From positions 875,501 to 939,500 of the forward strand of contig NZ_JAOVZQ010000001.1 in assembly GCF_026619435.1 (NCBI RefSeq): a stretch of DNA of 64,000 nt, given 5' to 3'. Source of the stretch: Hoeflea ulvae. Lineage in GTDB: Bacteria > Pseudomonadota > Alphaproteobacteria > Rhizobiales > Rhizobiaceae. Positions 28,531 through 37,199 of this stretch are shown in pieces. Within the stretch, counting starts at the first letter, position 1. Every line of letters begins with the position of its first letter. The notes under the pieces are model-generated. The model was given only the letters and a program-made list of their open reading frames with translations, searched no databases and was not told where the DNA came from. Both the position numbers and the translations under genes were made by a program.

Positions 28531-29135
28531 CCAACGGAAATAGCAGAGGTTTCGGACGCAAGATATTCATAATTTGCTCGTCAGCGAAGCCGTCATCGAA
28601 GCAGGTCGCAGGTAATGGCGACTTCCAACCGTTTCAACGCCTCCCACCGTGCAGCAACGAACGACGCTTTCGGGTCAGGTCCAGAGCTGAATAATGACCG
28701 AGATGGGGGCGCGAAGCGGTCGCTTGATAGGAACGGCCAGAATTCCGGCTACGGGCCGGGAGCGGAATTGCGACAGAATTCATTAAACGGCTCAAGCGGG
28801 CGGGGAACGGTCGTTCGCAACACGGAGCGCGAATGGCTGTTTCTGGAAAATCTGCTGCCCCAAAGGACCTTCGATCAGGCGGGTTTATCCGCAAAGGACG
28901 CTTTCCAAAGTAGCAGGCCGACCTGTCTTGGCGGGCTGCTCTGCGCCCTCGGCTAACCCCAGAAAATCTAAGCCGAAAAGTCGGCCAAATGTTCTGACGC
29001 CATGCTTGCGGCAGAGCTCGAAAACCGGAACCCCGGTCTCATGCTCTTCACTATCCCAGTGATATGCTTTTCTGAATAAAGGCTGCGCTTCATGTTCTGG
29101 CCCTATGGTTAGGCCAGAACAAGCTTCAAACTAGA
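28531..29135. other. Gene-free stretch between two convergent operons
   Basis: About 600 bases. Both strands carry short open frames without ribosome sites, domain patterns or believable composition. I see no gene here. The only clear structure is the hairpin at 29094-29120. Confidence 0.5.
29094..29120 (-). terminator. Perfect 9-bp hairpin after the acyl-CoA operon
   Basis: GTTCTGGCC, a nine-base loop and GGCCAGAAC. It starts 15 bases beyond the last stop codon of the minus-strand operon. There is no clear U run, so it may be a 3'-end stabilising hairpin rather than a full intrinsic terminator. Confidence 0.5.
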
Positions 29136-30602
29136 TTAGATCGCAGGGGCAACGTCAGGATCTATAGAATGATGATTTACATCGTCGGCGCTTGAATTTC
29201 GCAAAGCAAATGAAGCGCGATAACGGGGATCTCCAGTCAGTCTGAAGATCGAGTCCAGAACCGAAAGAACCCGTACAAGGCCTATTTCCTTTGCCCTGGT
29301 GATCGGTCCTTGCGGGTGGTTGAGGCCATAGCGCATCGCCAAATCAATGTCGGACTGATCTGCAACACCCTGCAAAGAGGCTTCGAAGCCTTCATTCGCG
29401 AGCATCGAGAGCGTTCTCAGAACCACCAATCCCGGCCAATCCGGCAGGCGGACGGCATCAATTCCTTCCGGGGAGAGGCTCGCTACAAAACGCGAGACAA
29501 TGGAATCCGGCATGTCAGCAGAAACGGCAAAGCCTAGCGTCGTTGCACCATCACTCATGAAGTCATGGAGAATGACCGGACGGCGCAGTTCCCGGGCCAC
29601 TTCGCTGGCCATGCGGCCATCACTCAGTGCGATCTGGACACCTTCAAGTTCCTTGTCAGTCCCTATCTTGAAATTTCCAAGAGGGGGTATTCCGGCTTTA
29701 GGCGTTTCGAACCGTGGCAGCGGTCTTTTCGCGCCTTCCGTATAGTCGTAGTAGCCGCGGCCCGATTTGCGGCCAAGATGGCCGGCATTCACCAGCTCCA
29801 ACTGCAGGAGCGACGGACGGAAGCGTGGATCCTGATAATAGGCATTGAAAACCGAAAGCGAGACCGCATAGTTCACGTCGTTTCCGATCAGGTCCATCAA
29901 TTCGAACGGCCCCATCGGGAAACCGCCGCCACCCTTCATCAAGGCATCAAGCGTGGCTGGATCGGCCACCTGTTCCTCACAAAGGCGAAGCGCCTCGGCA
30001 TAAAAAGGTCGGGCGACGCGGTTGACGATGAAACCGGGGGTCGAGCGGGTATGCACCGCAATCTTTCCCCATGCCGTTGCCGTATCGAAAAGTGTTTCGG
30101 CAATCGCCGGATCGGTCACCCGGCCAGACACGATTTCCACCAGTTTCATCACCGGTGCGGGATTGAAGAAATGAAGCCCGGCGACACGCCCTGGGGCGCG
30201 CAGGCCGCGTGCAATCGACGTGACAGAGATTGATGAGGTGTTTGTCGCCAGAATGGCGCCGGCAGCAACGATGTCCTCAAGCTGTGCGAAAAGCGCCTGC
30301 TTGATGTCGAGGTTCTCGACGATCGCTTCGATCACCAGAGATGCCCCCGTCAGCGCCTCCAGACCATTGGCTGGAACGATGTGTCCGACGATGGCATCCG
30401 CAGTTTCACGGCTGATCTTCTCTCGCGTGACCAGCCGATCGAGCCCTTTGCCAATGGTGACGATGGCAGCACGCGCTGCACCGTCAGCGACATCGAAGAG
30501 CAGGACCGGATGGCCTGCGGCCGCGGCGACCTGGGCGATTCCCGCACCCATGGTGCCGGCACCGATGACAGCCACGGTTTTTGATGTATCAAGGGCTGTC
30601 AT
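29136..30602 (-). CDS. 3-hydroxyacyl-CoA dehydrogenase, PaaH-like
   Basis: Encodes 488 residues. It has a Rossmann fold with GAGTMGAGIAQVAAAAGH near residue 14, the catalytic His region (GLHFFNPAPVMKLVEIV) and two C-terminal 3HCDH domains. This is the layout of PaaH-type 3-hydroxyadipyl-CoA dehydrogenases. It oxidises a 3-hydroxyacyl-CoA with NAD+ in beta-oxidation. It is the last gene of the eight-gene operon, three bases after a second paralogous dehydrogenase. The two may serve successive rounds or different chain lengths. Confidence 0.9.
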   Translation of the reverse strand: MTALDTSKTVAVIGAGTMGAGIAQVAAAAGHPVLLFDVADGAARAAIVTIGKGLDRLVTREKISRETADAIVGHIVPANGLEALTGASLVIEAIVENLDIKQALFAQLEDIVAAGAILATNTSSISVTSIARGLRAPGRVAGLHFFNPAPVMKLVEIVSGRVTDPAIAETLFDTATAWGKIAVHTRSTPGFIVNRVARPFYAEALRLCEEQVADPATLDALMKGGGGFPMGPFELMDLIGNDVNYAVSLSVFNAYYQDPRFRPSLLQLELVNAGHLGRKSGRGYYDYTEGAKRPLPRFETPKAGIPPLGNFKIGTDKELEGVQIALSDGRMASEVARELRRPVILHDFMSDGATTLGFAVSADMPDSIVSRFVASLSPEGIDAVRLPDWPGLVVLRTLSMLANEGFEASLQGVADQSDIDLAMRYGLNHPQGPITRAKEIGLVRVLSVLDSIFRLTGDPRYRASFALRNSSADDVNHHSIDPDVAPAI

Positions 30603-30605
30603 GAC

Positions 30606-32117
30606 TTACGTTCCCAGTCTTTCCCGTGACTTTGCGACGACGGACCGGCGGGCTGGCGCATAGCCTTGCTGGCCGGTCATCTCATAAATGGCGCTGGTGA
30701 TGTCGTAATGGCGCTCAAGGCCGCCGCGCGCCACACGCTCGATCAAACCATCCGGATAGCCAAGTCCCATGCGGCAGGTCTGGTCCATGTCTTCCGCTGA
30801 AGCGAGGCCTTCATCCAGGAAGCGCAGGGCATCATTGTATTTGGGACGCACGAGCCGATCCACGATCCTGCCGGGCTGGTCAGCACAGACTGCTACGTCA
30901 AAACCGGCAGCTTCGAAAACGGCACGCGCGGCGGCCAGTGCCTCGGGGGACGTGCCTGGTTGGCGAACCAGCTCGATCAGATTGGAGGGCGCATCATTGC
31001 CGTTGCGATAGCGGGCGAAGCCGAGCGCATTCGAGCCTTCCCTGCCCATATCCTCACCGGTATGAACCCCGAGGCATTCGGTATCGAGTTCCACGAGAAC
31101 AGCGGTTTTGGACGTATCGGGCTCAAATCCCCCGCCCAGATGGATGCACACAGGGCCCGCTTGCGACGCGCTAGAACGGAAGCTGTCGCCAGCGGGGAAC
31201 GACCGGCTTTCGCCGGTTTGATGGATCAGGAATTCCAGCCCTGTCTGCGCAGGAACGGCAGCCGGACCGGTGAGCAATCCCCGGCCGGATTTGTTTCCAA
31301 GTTTGCCAGCAGCCACCATGCGCCTAAGCAGCGGCGGCACAGAGGCGCGGCGATCCAGCGTGATCGGGTAGAAGGCTTCGCCAAGCAGGATCTGGGTATC
31401 CAGGCCGATGAGATCAATCAGCGTGCATGGGCCCATCTTGTATCCGAGGCCGCTCCTGATTGCAGTGTCGATATCTTCGGCGCTTGCCAGTCCCGCCTCG
31501 ATCGCACGGATCACGTCGTTGTTGAATGGCACCAGCAGGGCGTTGAGAATGAAGCCGGGCTTGTCCTGTGTTTCGACCGGCATTTGGCCCGTTGCCCTGG
31601 TCCAATTCCAGGCCGTTTGGAATGTCTCGTCGGAGGTGTTCAGTCCGCGCGACATTTCAATCAGTTTCATCATTTGCGCCGGCAGGCAAAAATGCATGCC
31701 GACCACGCGGTCTTCACGGCCGCAGCCACCGGCAATCTGGGTGATCGACAGGGTCGAGGTGTTTGAGGCGAAGATGGTTTCGGGCTTGCAGATGCGGTCA
31801 AGCTCCTCAAACAGCGCCTGCTTAACTTCGAGATTTTCAAAGATGGCCTCGATGATCAGATCGCAATCGGTTAGCGCCGAAAGCTCTGTTTCATCGGAAA
31901 TGCGGGCAAGTGTGGCGTCGCAATCGTCTTGCGACATGCGTCCGCGCTCAACCGACTTGGCCAGGAACTTTTCCGCCGCCTTGCGCGAGCGGGCCAGACC
32001 GTCGGCCGACCGGTCAAAACAAACGGTCTCGAATCCGCCACGGGCAGCCACCAGTGCAATGCCCGCGCCCATGGTGCCGCCTGCGCCGCAGACGGCTATT
32101 TTCCTGATACTGGTCAT
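30606..32117 (-). CDS. Second 3-hydroxyacyl-CoA dehydrogenase
   Basis: Encodes 503 residues. The start is the ATG that overlaps the preceding stop. A longer reading would only shadow the upstream gene. The Rossmann motif is GAGGTMGAGIALVAARGG, with one extra Gly compared with the usual form. The GMHFCLPAQMMKLIEM segment replaces the common HFFNP, and two 3HCDH domains follow. It is diverged from its neighbour and probably has a different substrate. Confidence 0.88.
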   Translation of the reverse strand: MTSIRKIAVCGAGGTMGAGIALVAARGGFETVCFDRSADGLARSRKAAEKFLAKSVERGRMSQDDCDATLARISDETELSALTDCDLIIEAIFENLEVKQALFEELDRICKPETIFASNTSTLSITQIAGGCGREDRVVGMHFCLPAQMMKLIEMSRGLNTSDETFQTAWNWTRATGQMPVETQDKPGFILNALLVPFNNDVIRAIEAGLASAEDIDTAIRSGLGYKMGPCTLIDLIGLDTQILLGEAFYPITLDRRASVPPLLRRMVAAGKLGNKSGRGLLTGPAAVPAQTGLEFLIHQTGESRSFPAGDSFRSSASQAGPVCIHLGGGFEPDTSKTAVLVELDTECLGVHTGEDMGREGSNALGFARYRNGNDAPSNLIELVRQPGTSPEALAAARAVFEAAGFDVAVCADQPGRIVDRLVRPKYNDALRFLDEGLASAEDMDQTCRMGLGYPDGLIERVARGGLERHYDITSAIYEMTGQQGYAPARRSVVAKSRERLGT

Positions 32118-33280
32118 TTGCTCCTGAAACTCCGTCCGATGAGCTGGCGATGGACCTGATTGGTGCCTTCCCAGATCTGTGTGATTTTTGCGTCCCTCAT
32201 CAGCCGTTCCGCACGATAGTCCTGGCAGTAGCCATAGCCGCCGTGGAACTGAACGCATTCAGTTGTCATCTTCATGGCCAGGTCGGAGGCGCGCAGCTTG
32301 GCGATCGAGGCTTCCAGCCCGAAATCGGTGTCTCCGCTGTCAATCAAATCGGCGAGGTAGTCCAGCCAGCGCTCGAGCATCAACAGCTCGCTAGCCAGAT
32401 CCGCGAGTGTGAACTGGTTTGCCTGGAAGTCGAGGACAGCCTTGCCCGATTGAACCCGCTCATTGCCGTAGTCGACCATGTCGCGGAACGCAGCCCTTGC
32501 GATTCCGCGCGCGTGCGCCGCTACCGATGGCCGGGATTTGTTGAGTGAAGCGAGCAGGATTTTCAGGCCATCGCCCGGATCGCACAACAGATTGGCGCGA
32601 GGCACCCGCGCGTTTTCGAAGGAGAGGCCGCAGGTGGAGGAGCCGTTGTGACCCATCTTGCGTTCCTTCGAAATGATGTTGAAACCCTCGGTTCCCTTTT
32701 CAAGAATCAGGACCGATATCGACTTCTTGGGATCTTCAATCTTCGACCATTTGCCGAATACCAGATACAAATCTGCCACATCGCCATTGGAGATGAAGAT
32801 TTTTGATCCCTTGATGATGATGTCGTCCCCATCAGGGGTGAAGCTGGTTTTCATGCCGGTCGCATCCGAGCCTGCAGTGGTCTCGGTGATCGCCAGTGCG
32901 GCGAGGCCACCTTCCGCAATGCGCGGCAACAGCCGGGCACGCTGCTCATCATTGCCGAAATCAATGAGCGGCTTCATCGCATGATAATTGGTGGCGTAAA
33001 TAATCCCGGTTGAAGCGCAGGCCTCGGCAATGATGGAGACAATTTCCAGGTAAAGCTTGAAGGGCATCGGCATGCCACCGAACTCTTCGGGAATGAAGAT
33101 GGTGTTCAGTCCCAAGGCATTGATGGCTTCGACATTTTTCCATGGAAATTCGCTGGTGCGGTCGATGTCCGCCGCGTTGGCTGCAACAACTTCATTGACC
33201 ATGCGCTGGACCTGATCAAGGATTTGACGCTCCTCGTCATTCCAGTTGCGCGCAGCGAGAACTTTTTCAAACAGTTTCAT
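32114..33280 (-). CDS. Acyl-CoA dehydrogenase
   Basis: Encodes 388 residues. The start is ATG, sharing one base with the stop of the SDR gene (TAATG). Family marks are ALAITETTAGSDATGMKTSF, KMGHNGSSTCGLSFENARVP, FHGGYGYCQDYRAERLMRDAKI and, at the end, IWEGTNQVHRQLIGR with the catalytic Glu. It introduces a double bond next to the CoA carbonyl and passes electrons to ETF. In a cyclohexanecarboxylate-type pathway it would be the AliB/BadJ step. Confidence 0.9.
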   Translation of the reverse strand: MKLFEKVLAARNWNDEERQILDQVQRMVNEVVAANAADIDRTSEFPWKNVEAINALGLNTIFIPEEFGGMPMPFKLYLEIVSIIAEACASTGIIYATNYHAMKPLIDFGNDEQRARLLPRIAEGGLAALAITETTAGSDATGMKTSFTPDGDDIIIKGSKIFISNGDVADLYLVFGKWSKIEDPKKSISVLILEKGTEGFNIISKERKMGHNGSSTCGLSFENARVPRANLLCDPGDGLKILLASLNKSRPSVAAHARGIARAAFRDMVDYGNERVQSGKAVLDFQANQFTLADLASELLMLERWLDYLADLIDSGDTDFGLEASIAKLRASDLAMKMTTECVQFHGGYGYCQDYRAERLMRDAKITQIWEGTNQVHRQLIGRSFRSK

Positions 33281-33980
33281 TAGTGATTCATCCCTTGCGC
33301 GCCATCGATGTAGATCGTCTCGCCTGTGAGGAAACCGATGTTTTCGAAGAAGATGGCCGCCACCAGCCGTGCGACGTCTTCCGGCTTGCCGGCGCCACCG
33401 GCCGGTATCCGGTTTTTCATCCAGGCCCGCACTTTTTCGCGGGCAAGAAAATCCCGGTTGAGATCGGTCTCGATGTAGCCCGGCGCTACATTCATGACCT
33501 TGATGCCATCGCGCGCCCACTCCACTGCCATGCAGCGTGTCATGGCGGCAACGGCGGCCTTGGATGCGCAGTAGGCCAGATTGTCCGGTACGCCCAACTT
33601 GTCGAAGAACGAGCCGATATTGACGATGGTGCCGTTGTGCTCTTTCAGGAAGGGATATGCCTCCCGGGCAGCCACCATCACCGCCGTCGCATTCAACGCC
33701 ATGGTCTTGGTGAAGTCGGCAGTTGGAAGTGTGGCGATCGAGCCGCCGATATGGATGCCGGCATTGTTGACCAGTCCGATCACCGATCCTGTAGATGCGA
33801 TCTGGGCGAATGCCTGACGGACGGCGTTCTCATCTGTCATGTCGCAGATAATCTGATTGCCAACGCCTCCCCCGACCGGGAAAGACTGACGACTTGAAAG
33901 TCACGACGCGCCAGCTCTTCAGCGATTGCAAGCCCGATCCCCTTGGAGGCCCCGGTTACAATAATTTGTCCCTCACTCAT
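33280..33980 (-). pseudogene. Short-chain dehydrogenase (BadH-like position) split by a frameshift
   Basis: The gene starts at the ATG at 33980 (overlapping the hydratase stop by eight bases) and reads QIIVTGASKGIGLAIAEEL, the cofactor motif. The frame is then lost at a run of five G (coding strand, 33869-33873). With one more G it continues as GGVGNQIICDMTDENAVRQ and keeps all SDR features: LVNNAG, NIGS and the YCASK catalytic pair. The remaining 186-codon open frame lacks the cofactor-binding part. It would oxidise a hydroxyacyl-CoA. The break could be a real mutation or a homopolymer sequencing error. The rest of the gene is undecayed, which favours an error or a very recent change. Confidence 0.85.
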
Positions 33981-34743
33981 CACCGAACTCCGGTTTGCGT
34001 TTCTCTTCAAATGCGGCCATGCCTTCCTCGGCATCCCGGGTCTGATATGCGAGCGTTGACAGGTCGGCTTCCAGTTGCAGTCCTTCGTGCAACGGACCAT
34101 CGCCGGACCGCTGAACCGCCCGGCGCGCGAATTCGAGCGCCGGCAGGCTGTACCGCGTAAAGCGCCCGGCAAATGCCAGCCCTGCCTCGATCAAGTCGCC
34201 GTCTGCGATCGTGTTGACGAGGCCAATCCGCTCCGCCTCTTCGGCCTTGACGCTACGACCGGTCATGATGATTTCCAATGCCCGGCCTTCGCCGATCAGA
34301 CGCGGCAGGCGCTGCGTACCGCCATAGCCGGGAATAAGTCCGAGCTTGATTTCCGGAAGGCCGAAAACGGCATCGGCACCGGCCAGCCGGAATGTCGAAG
34401 CCAGGGCCAGCTCGGCACCGCCGCCAAAGGCATAACCATTGACCAGCGCGATGGAGGCAATTGGCAGCCGATCAAGCTTGCCGAAGACGGACTGGCCGAA
34501 TTCCGAGCCGCGCTTTTGCTCTGTCAGCGTGCGGTTGCGCAGTTCCTTGATGTCTGCCCCGGCGCAGAAGGCTTTCTCGCCGGCGCCGGTGATCAAAAAA
34601 GCGCGCACATCCTTCCAACCCGCGACCTCGTCAAAGGCGTCACCGATCTCACGCAGGATATCGAAGGAAAGGGCATTGAGCGCTTCGGGGCGGTTGAGCG
34701 TAAGAAGCGCGCACCCGCTCCGTTTCTCCAGGTCGATGGTCAT
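33973..34743 (-). CDS. Enoyl-CoA hydratase (BadK-like position)
   Basis: Encodes 256 residues of the crotonase fold. Oxyanion-hole segments are AFCAGADIKEL and NGYAFGGGAELALAS. Both catalytic glutamates are visible (in GGGAELAL and GLPEIKLGLIPGYGGTQRLPR). It adds water to a 2-enoyl-CoA. Four-base overlap with the ligase gene upstream and eight-base overlap with the SDR downstream indicate tight coupling. In a cyclohexanecarboxylate pathway this is the cyclohex-1-ene-1-carboxyl-CoA hydratase step. The sequence alone only shows a hydratase. Confidence 0.9.
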   Translation of the reverse strand: MTIDLEKRSGCALLTLNRPEALNALSFDILREIGDAFDEVAGWKDVRAFLITGAGEKAFCAGADIKELRNRTLTEQKRGSEFGQSVFGKLDRLPIASIALVNGYAFGGGAELALASTFRLAGADAVFGLPEIKLGLIPGYGGTQRLPRLIGEGRALEIIMTGRSVKAEEAERIGLVNTIADGDLIEAGLAFAGRFTRYSLPALEFARRAVQRSGDGPLHEGLQLEADLSTLAYQTRDAEEGMAAFEEKRKPEFGDE

Positions 34744-36365
34744 GATGCCGGGTCCTTCTTCTCAGCGTAACGCACCATCGCCGGCGTGATCTCGCCGCGT
34801 TTGGCCATCTCGGTCAGTTCCCGTTTGAGGATCTTGCCACTGGCTGTCAGCGGCAGTTCATCCAGCGTCAGATACCATTCGGGCATGTCGAATTTCGACA
34901 GGCCTTCGCGGCCCAGATGCGCCAGCATGTCTTCTGCCGTCACAGTGCCGATAATGGCGAGACAGACTTTTTCGCCCAGACGTTCGTCGGGAACCGGAAA
35001 CGCGGCCGCCCTACTGACACCCGGATGGGTCAGCGCGCGCGCCTCGATCTGCGAGGGATAGATGTTGTGCCCGCCGCGTATGATGAGATCCTTGACGCGA
35101 CCTTCAATCTTGAGATTACCGTCCGCATCGAAAGAACCCAGATCGCCCGACATCAGATAGCCATGCCGATTGAAAGTATTCTCAGTGGCAGACTGGTTGG
35201 CGTAGTATCCCAGCATCAAAGCCGCACCACGTCCGCCGATCTCGCCGGTTACGCCGGCAGCGGCTTCCTCATCGCGATTGTCGCGATCCCAGATCCTGAC
35301 TTCATAGGCGGGGCCGCCGCGTCCGCAGGTCGAGATCCAGATGTTTTCGGGATCATCGGGGTGGGTGTATTGATGTGAGGACGATTCCGTCATGCCATAA
35401 ATGTTTTGCGGCGTAATGCCTTGATCGACAAATGCCTTCGCAACCACTTCGGGAATGGGCGACCCGGCCATATAGAATATGCGGACATCCCCCAGTCTCT
35501 CGAGCCCGCGCTTGCGTTGTTCGGCCAGAACATCCATCGCATGGGTTGGCACGCCCATCACATAGACCGTACCTGTTTCGATGATCCAGTCGAGCCGGCT
35601 CATGTCCTTGGGAGGATCGTCGGTCACCAGTTCGCAACCGCAAACCAGCCACTGACCGACAGCAACCCATGCAATGTGGTGGGACAGCGGGCTCAGCGTC
35701 AGCATTGTATCGTCCGGGCCGATCTTCCAGTCGCGGACAAGGTCGCGCGCATTGGCCAGAAGCGTGTTGCACGAATGCATGACGCATTTCGGCTTGCCCG
35801 TCGTGCCGGATGTAAAGGCGAGATAGGCTATGCTGTCTGGGTTGGCGTGCGGCTCGCGGGAAAGCTGCGTGATATGCATCGGAAAAGTTTCGGGTTTGTA
35901 GACCTTCTTGAGAAAGGGGAGCTGCGTGAGCATCGCGTCGAAATCTGTCGACTTCCGGTCCGCCCCCCAGCCGGGTTCGGTGATCAGCACCGTGGATTGA
36001 AGTTGGTCGAGCAAATCGACAATCTCGGCGCAGGTATAGGTCCGGTGCAGTGAAGGGTTGCAGGCAACCCCTTCTCGCGAACAGGCCAGAAACGCGATGA
36101 TCGTTTCCACCCGGTTGCCCATCCAGATCGATACGCGGTCCCCGGCCGTGATGCCACGTTCATACATGTCGTCAGCCATCGCATCGACGCGTGCTTTCAG
36201 CGTCTGCCAGTCCAGCCGGGCGCGTCCATCGCGCAGCGCCATGGCCTCCGGACGTTTTACGGCGTGGCGTGCCATAAGGGTATAAAACGTGTCCTCTGTC
36301 CAAAGTCCCTTGGCGTAGAAAGAGCGCGCCGCGGCCGGATCATGCAGGGTCAGGAAAGGTCTCAT
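34740..36365 (-). CDS. Acyl-CoA synthetase (AMP-forming), possible AliA-like cyclic-acid CoA ligase
   Basis: Encodes 541 residues. I chose the ATG at 36365 with GAGG upstream. A TTG at 36377 would add four residues. ANL-family motifs include the AMP-binding YLAFTSGTTGKPK, GMTESSSHQYTHP, YLMSGDLGSFDADGNLKIEGR, the hinge VKDLIIRGGHNIYPS and the C-terminal Lys in LPLTASGKILKREL. It activates a carboxylic acid with ATP and CoA, the entry step of the operon. Neighbours suggest an alicyclic acid. Confidence 0.88.
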   Translation of the reverse strand: MRPFLTLHDPAAARSFYAKGLWTEDTFYTLMARHAVKRPEAMALRDGRARLDWQTLKARVDAMADDMYERGITAGDRVSIWMGNRVETIIAFLACSREGVACNPSLHRTYTCAEIVDLLDQLQSTVLITEPGWGADRKSTDFDAMLTQLPFLKKVYKPETFPMHITQLSREPHANPDSIAYLAFTSGTTGKPKCVMHSCNTLLANARDLVRDWKIGPDDTMLTLSPLSHHIAWVAVGQWLVCGCELVTDDPPKDMSRLDWIIETGTVYVMGVPTHAMDVLAEQRKRGLERLGDVRIFYMAGSPIPEVVAKAFVDQGITPQNIYGMTESSSHQYTHPDDPENIWISTCGRGGPAYEVRIWDRDNRDEEAAAGVTGEIGGRGAALMLGYYANQSATENTFNRHGYLMSGDLGSFDADGNLKIEGRVKDLIIRGGHNIYPSQIEARALTHPGVSRAAAFPVPDERLGEKVCLAIIGTVTAEDMLAHLGREGLSKFDMPEWYLTLDELPLTASGKILKRELTEMAKRGEITPAMVRYAEKKDPAS

Positions 36366-36373
36366 CTCGCGCC

Positions 36374-37153
36374 TCAATGGCCAAATTTCGATGCATCGGG
36401 TTTGCGGCGTTCACTGAAGCTGTTTTTCAGCTCATCGGCTTCTTCCGTGCCGAGATACTGGCCAAGCAACAGATCGTGGGTCACGCGCGAGAGGCCTCCG
36501 ACGCCGCCATGACGTGCATTGAATGCAGCCTTGATCGAGGCCAGAGCGAAGGCGCCCCGATCCGCTATCTCGAGCGCGAATTCCAGCGTTTTCTCTTTTA
36601 GGTCCGCATCGGGGACGACGCGGTTGATCAGGCCGATTTCCTTGGCATAGGCGGCCGTGATCTTGGGATTGGCATACCAGATTTCCTTGGCGCGTTTTTT
36701 CCCGACAATATCTTCGAGATACCATGTTCCATAACCCGCATCGAACGATCCCATCATCGGACCCACCTGGCGGAATATGGCGCTTTCCTTGGCGATCGTG
36801 ACATCGCACACCATTTGCAGAACGTTGCCGCCGCCCACGGCAAAGCCGTTGACGCTGGCGATCACCGGCTTTTGCAGTTTGTCGATGGCCTCATACATTT
36901 CCAGTGTGGGAAGGGTGCCCGCATAGAGTTTGGTTTTCTCCATGCCGTCCTTCTGTCCGCCGATGCAGAAAAACTTGTCGCCTGCGCCGGTCATCACGAT
37001 CACCCGCGTTCTGGTTTCACGGCGGATCAACTCGATACAGTCCCGAATTTCATGGCACATCGTTTCGGTGAACATGTTGCCATCGTCCGGGCGGTTCAGT
37101 GTGATTGTGCCAACCGGACCAGCTTCCTCATAGGTAATCTGTGTGAATGTCAT
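36374..37153 (-). CDS. BadI/MenB-type crotonase, candidate 2-ketocyclohexanecarboxyl-CoA hydrolase
   Basis: Encodes 259 residues. The ATG at 37153 follows AGGAAAG at good spacing. An upstream start would add seven residues. The stretch QVGPMMGSFDAGYGTWYL followed by KRAKEIWY is the signature shared by BadI and MenB, including the Asp of SFDxGYG, rather than ordinary enoyl-CoA hydratases. BadI opens the ring of a 2-ketocyclic acyl-CoA to give a dicarboxyl-CoA such as pimeloyl-CoA. Operon partners equivalent to ligase, dehydrogenase, hydratase and SDR fit that reaction series. Confidence 0.75.
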   Translation of the reverse strand: MTFTQITYEEAGPVGTITLNRPDDGNMFTETMCHEIRDCIELIRRETRTRVIVMTGAGDKFFCIGGQKDGMEKTKLYAGTLPTLEMYEAIDKLQKPVIASVNGFAVGGGNVLQMVCDVTIAKESAIFRQVGPMMGSFDAGYGTWYLEDIVGKKRAKEIWYANPKITAAYAKEIGLINRVVPDADLKEKTLEFALEIADRGAFALASIKAAFNARHGGVGGLSRVTHDLLLGQYLGTEEADELKNSFSERRKPDASKFGH

Positions 37154-37199
37154 TGATTCTTTCCTGATCATCATTTGATTTCTTGAATGCGCTTATGTG

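Noticed and set aside
28615..28956. Plus-strand 113-codon frame between the two metabolic operons
   Set aside because: No ribosome site or recognisable domain, and an overlapping minus-strand frame is equally open.
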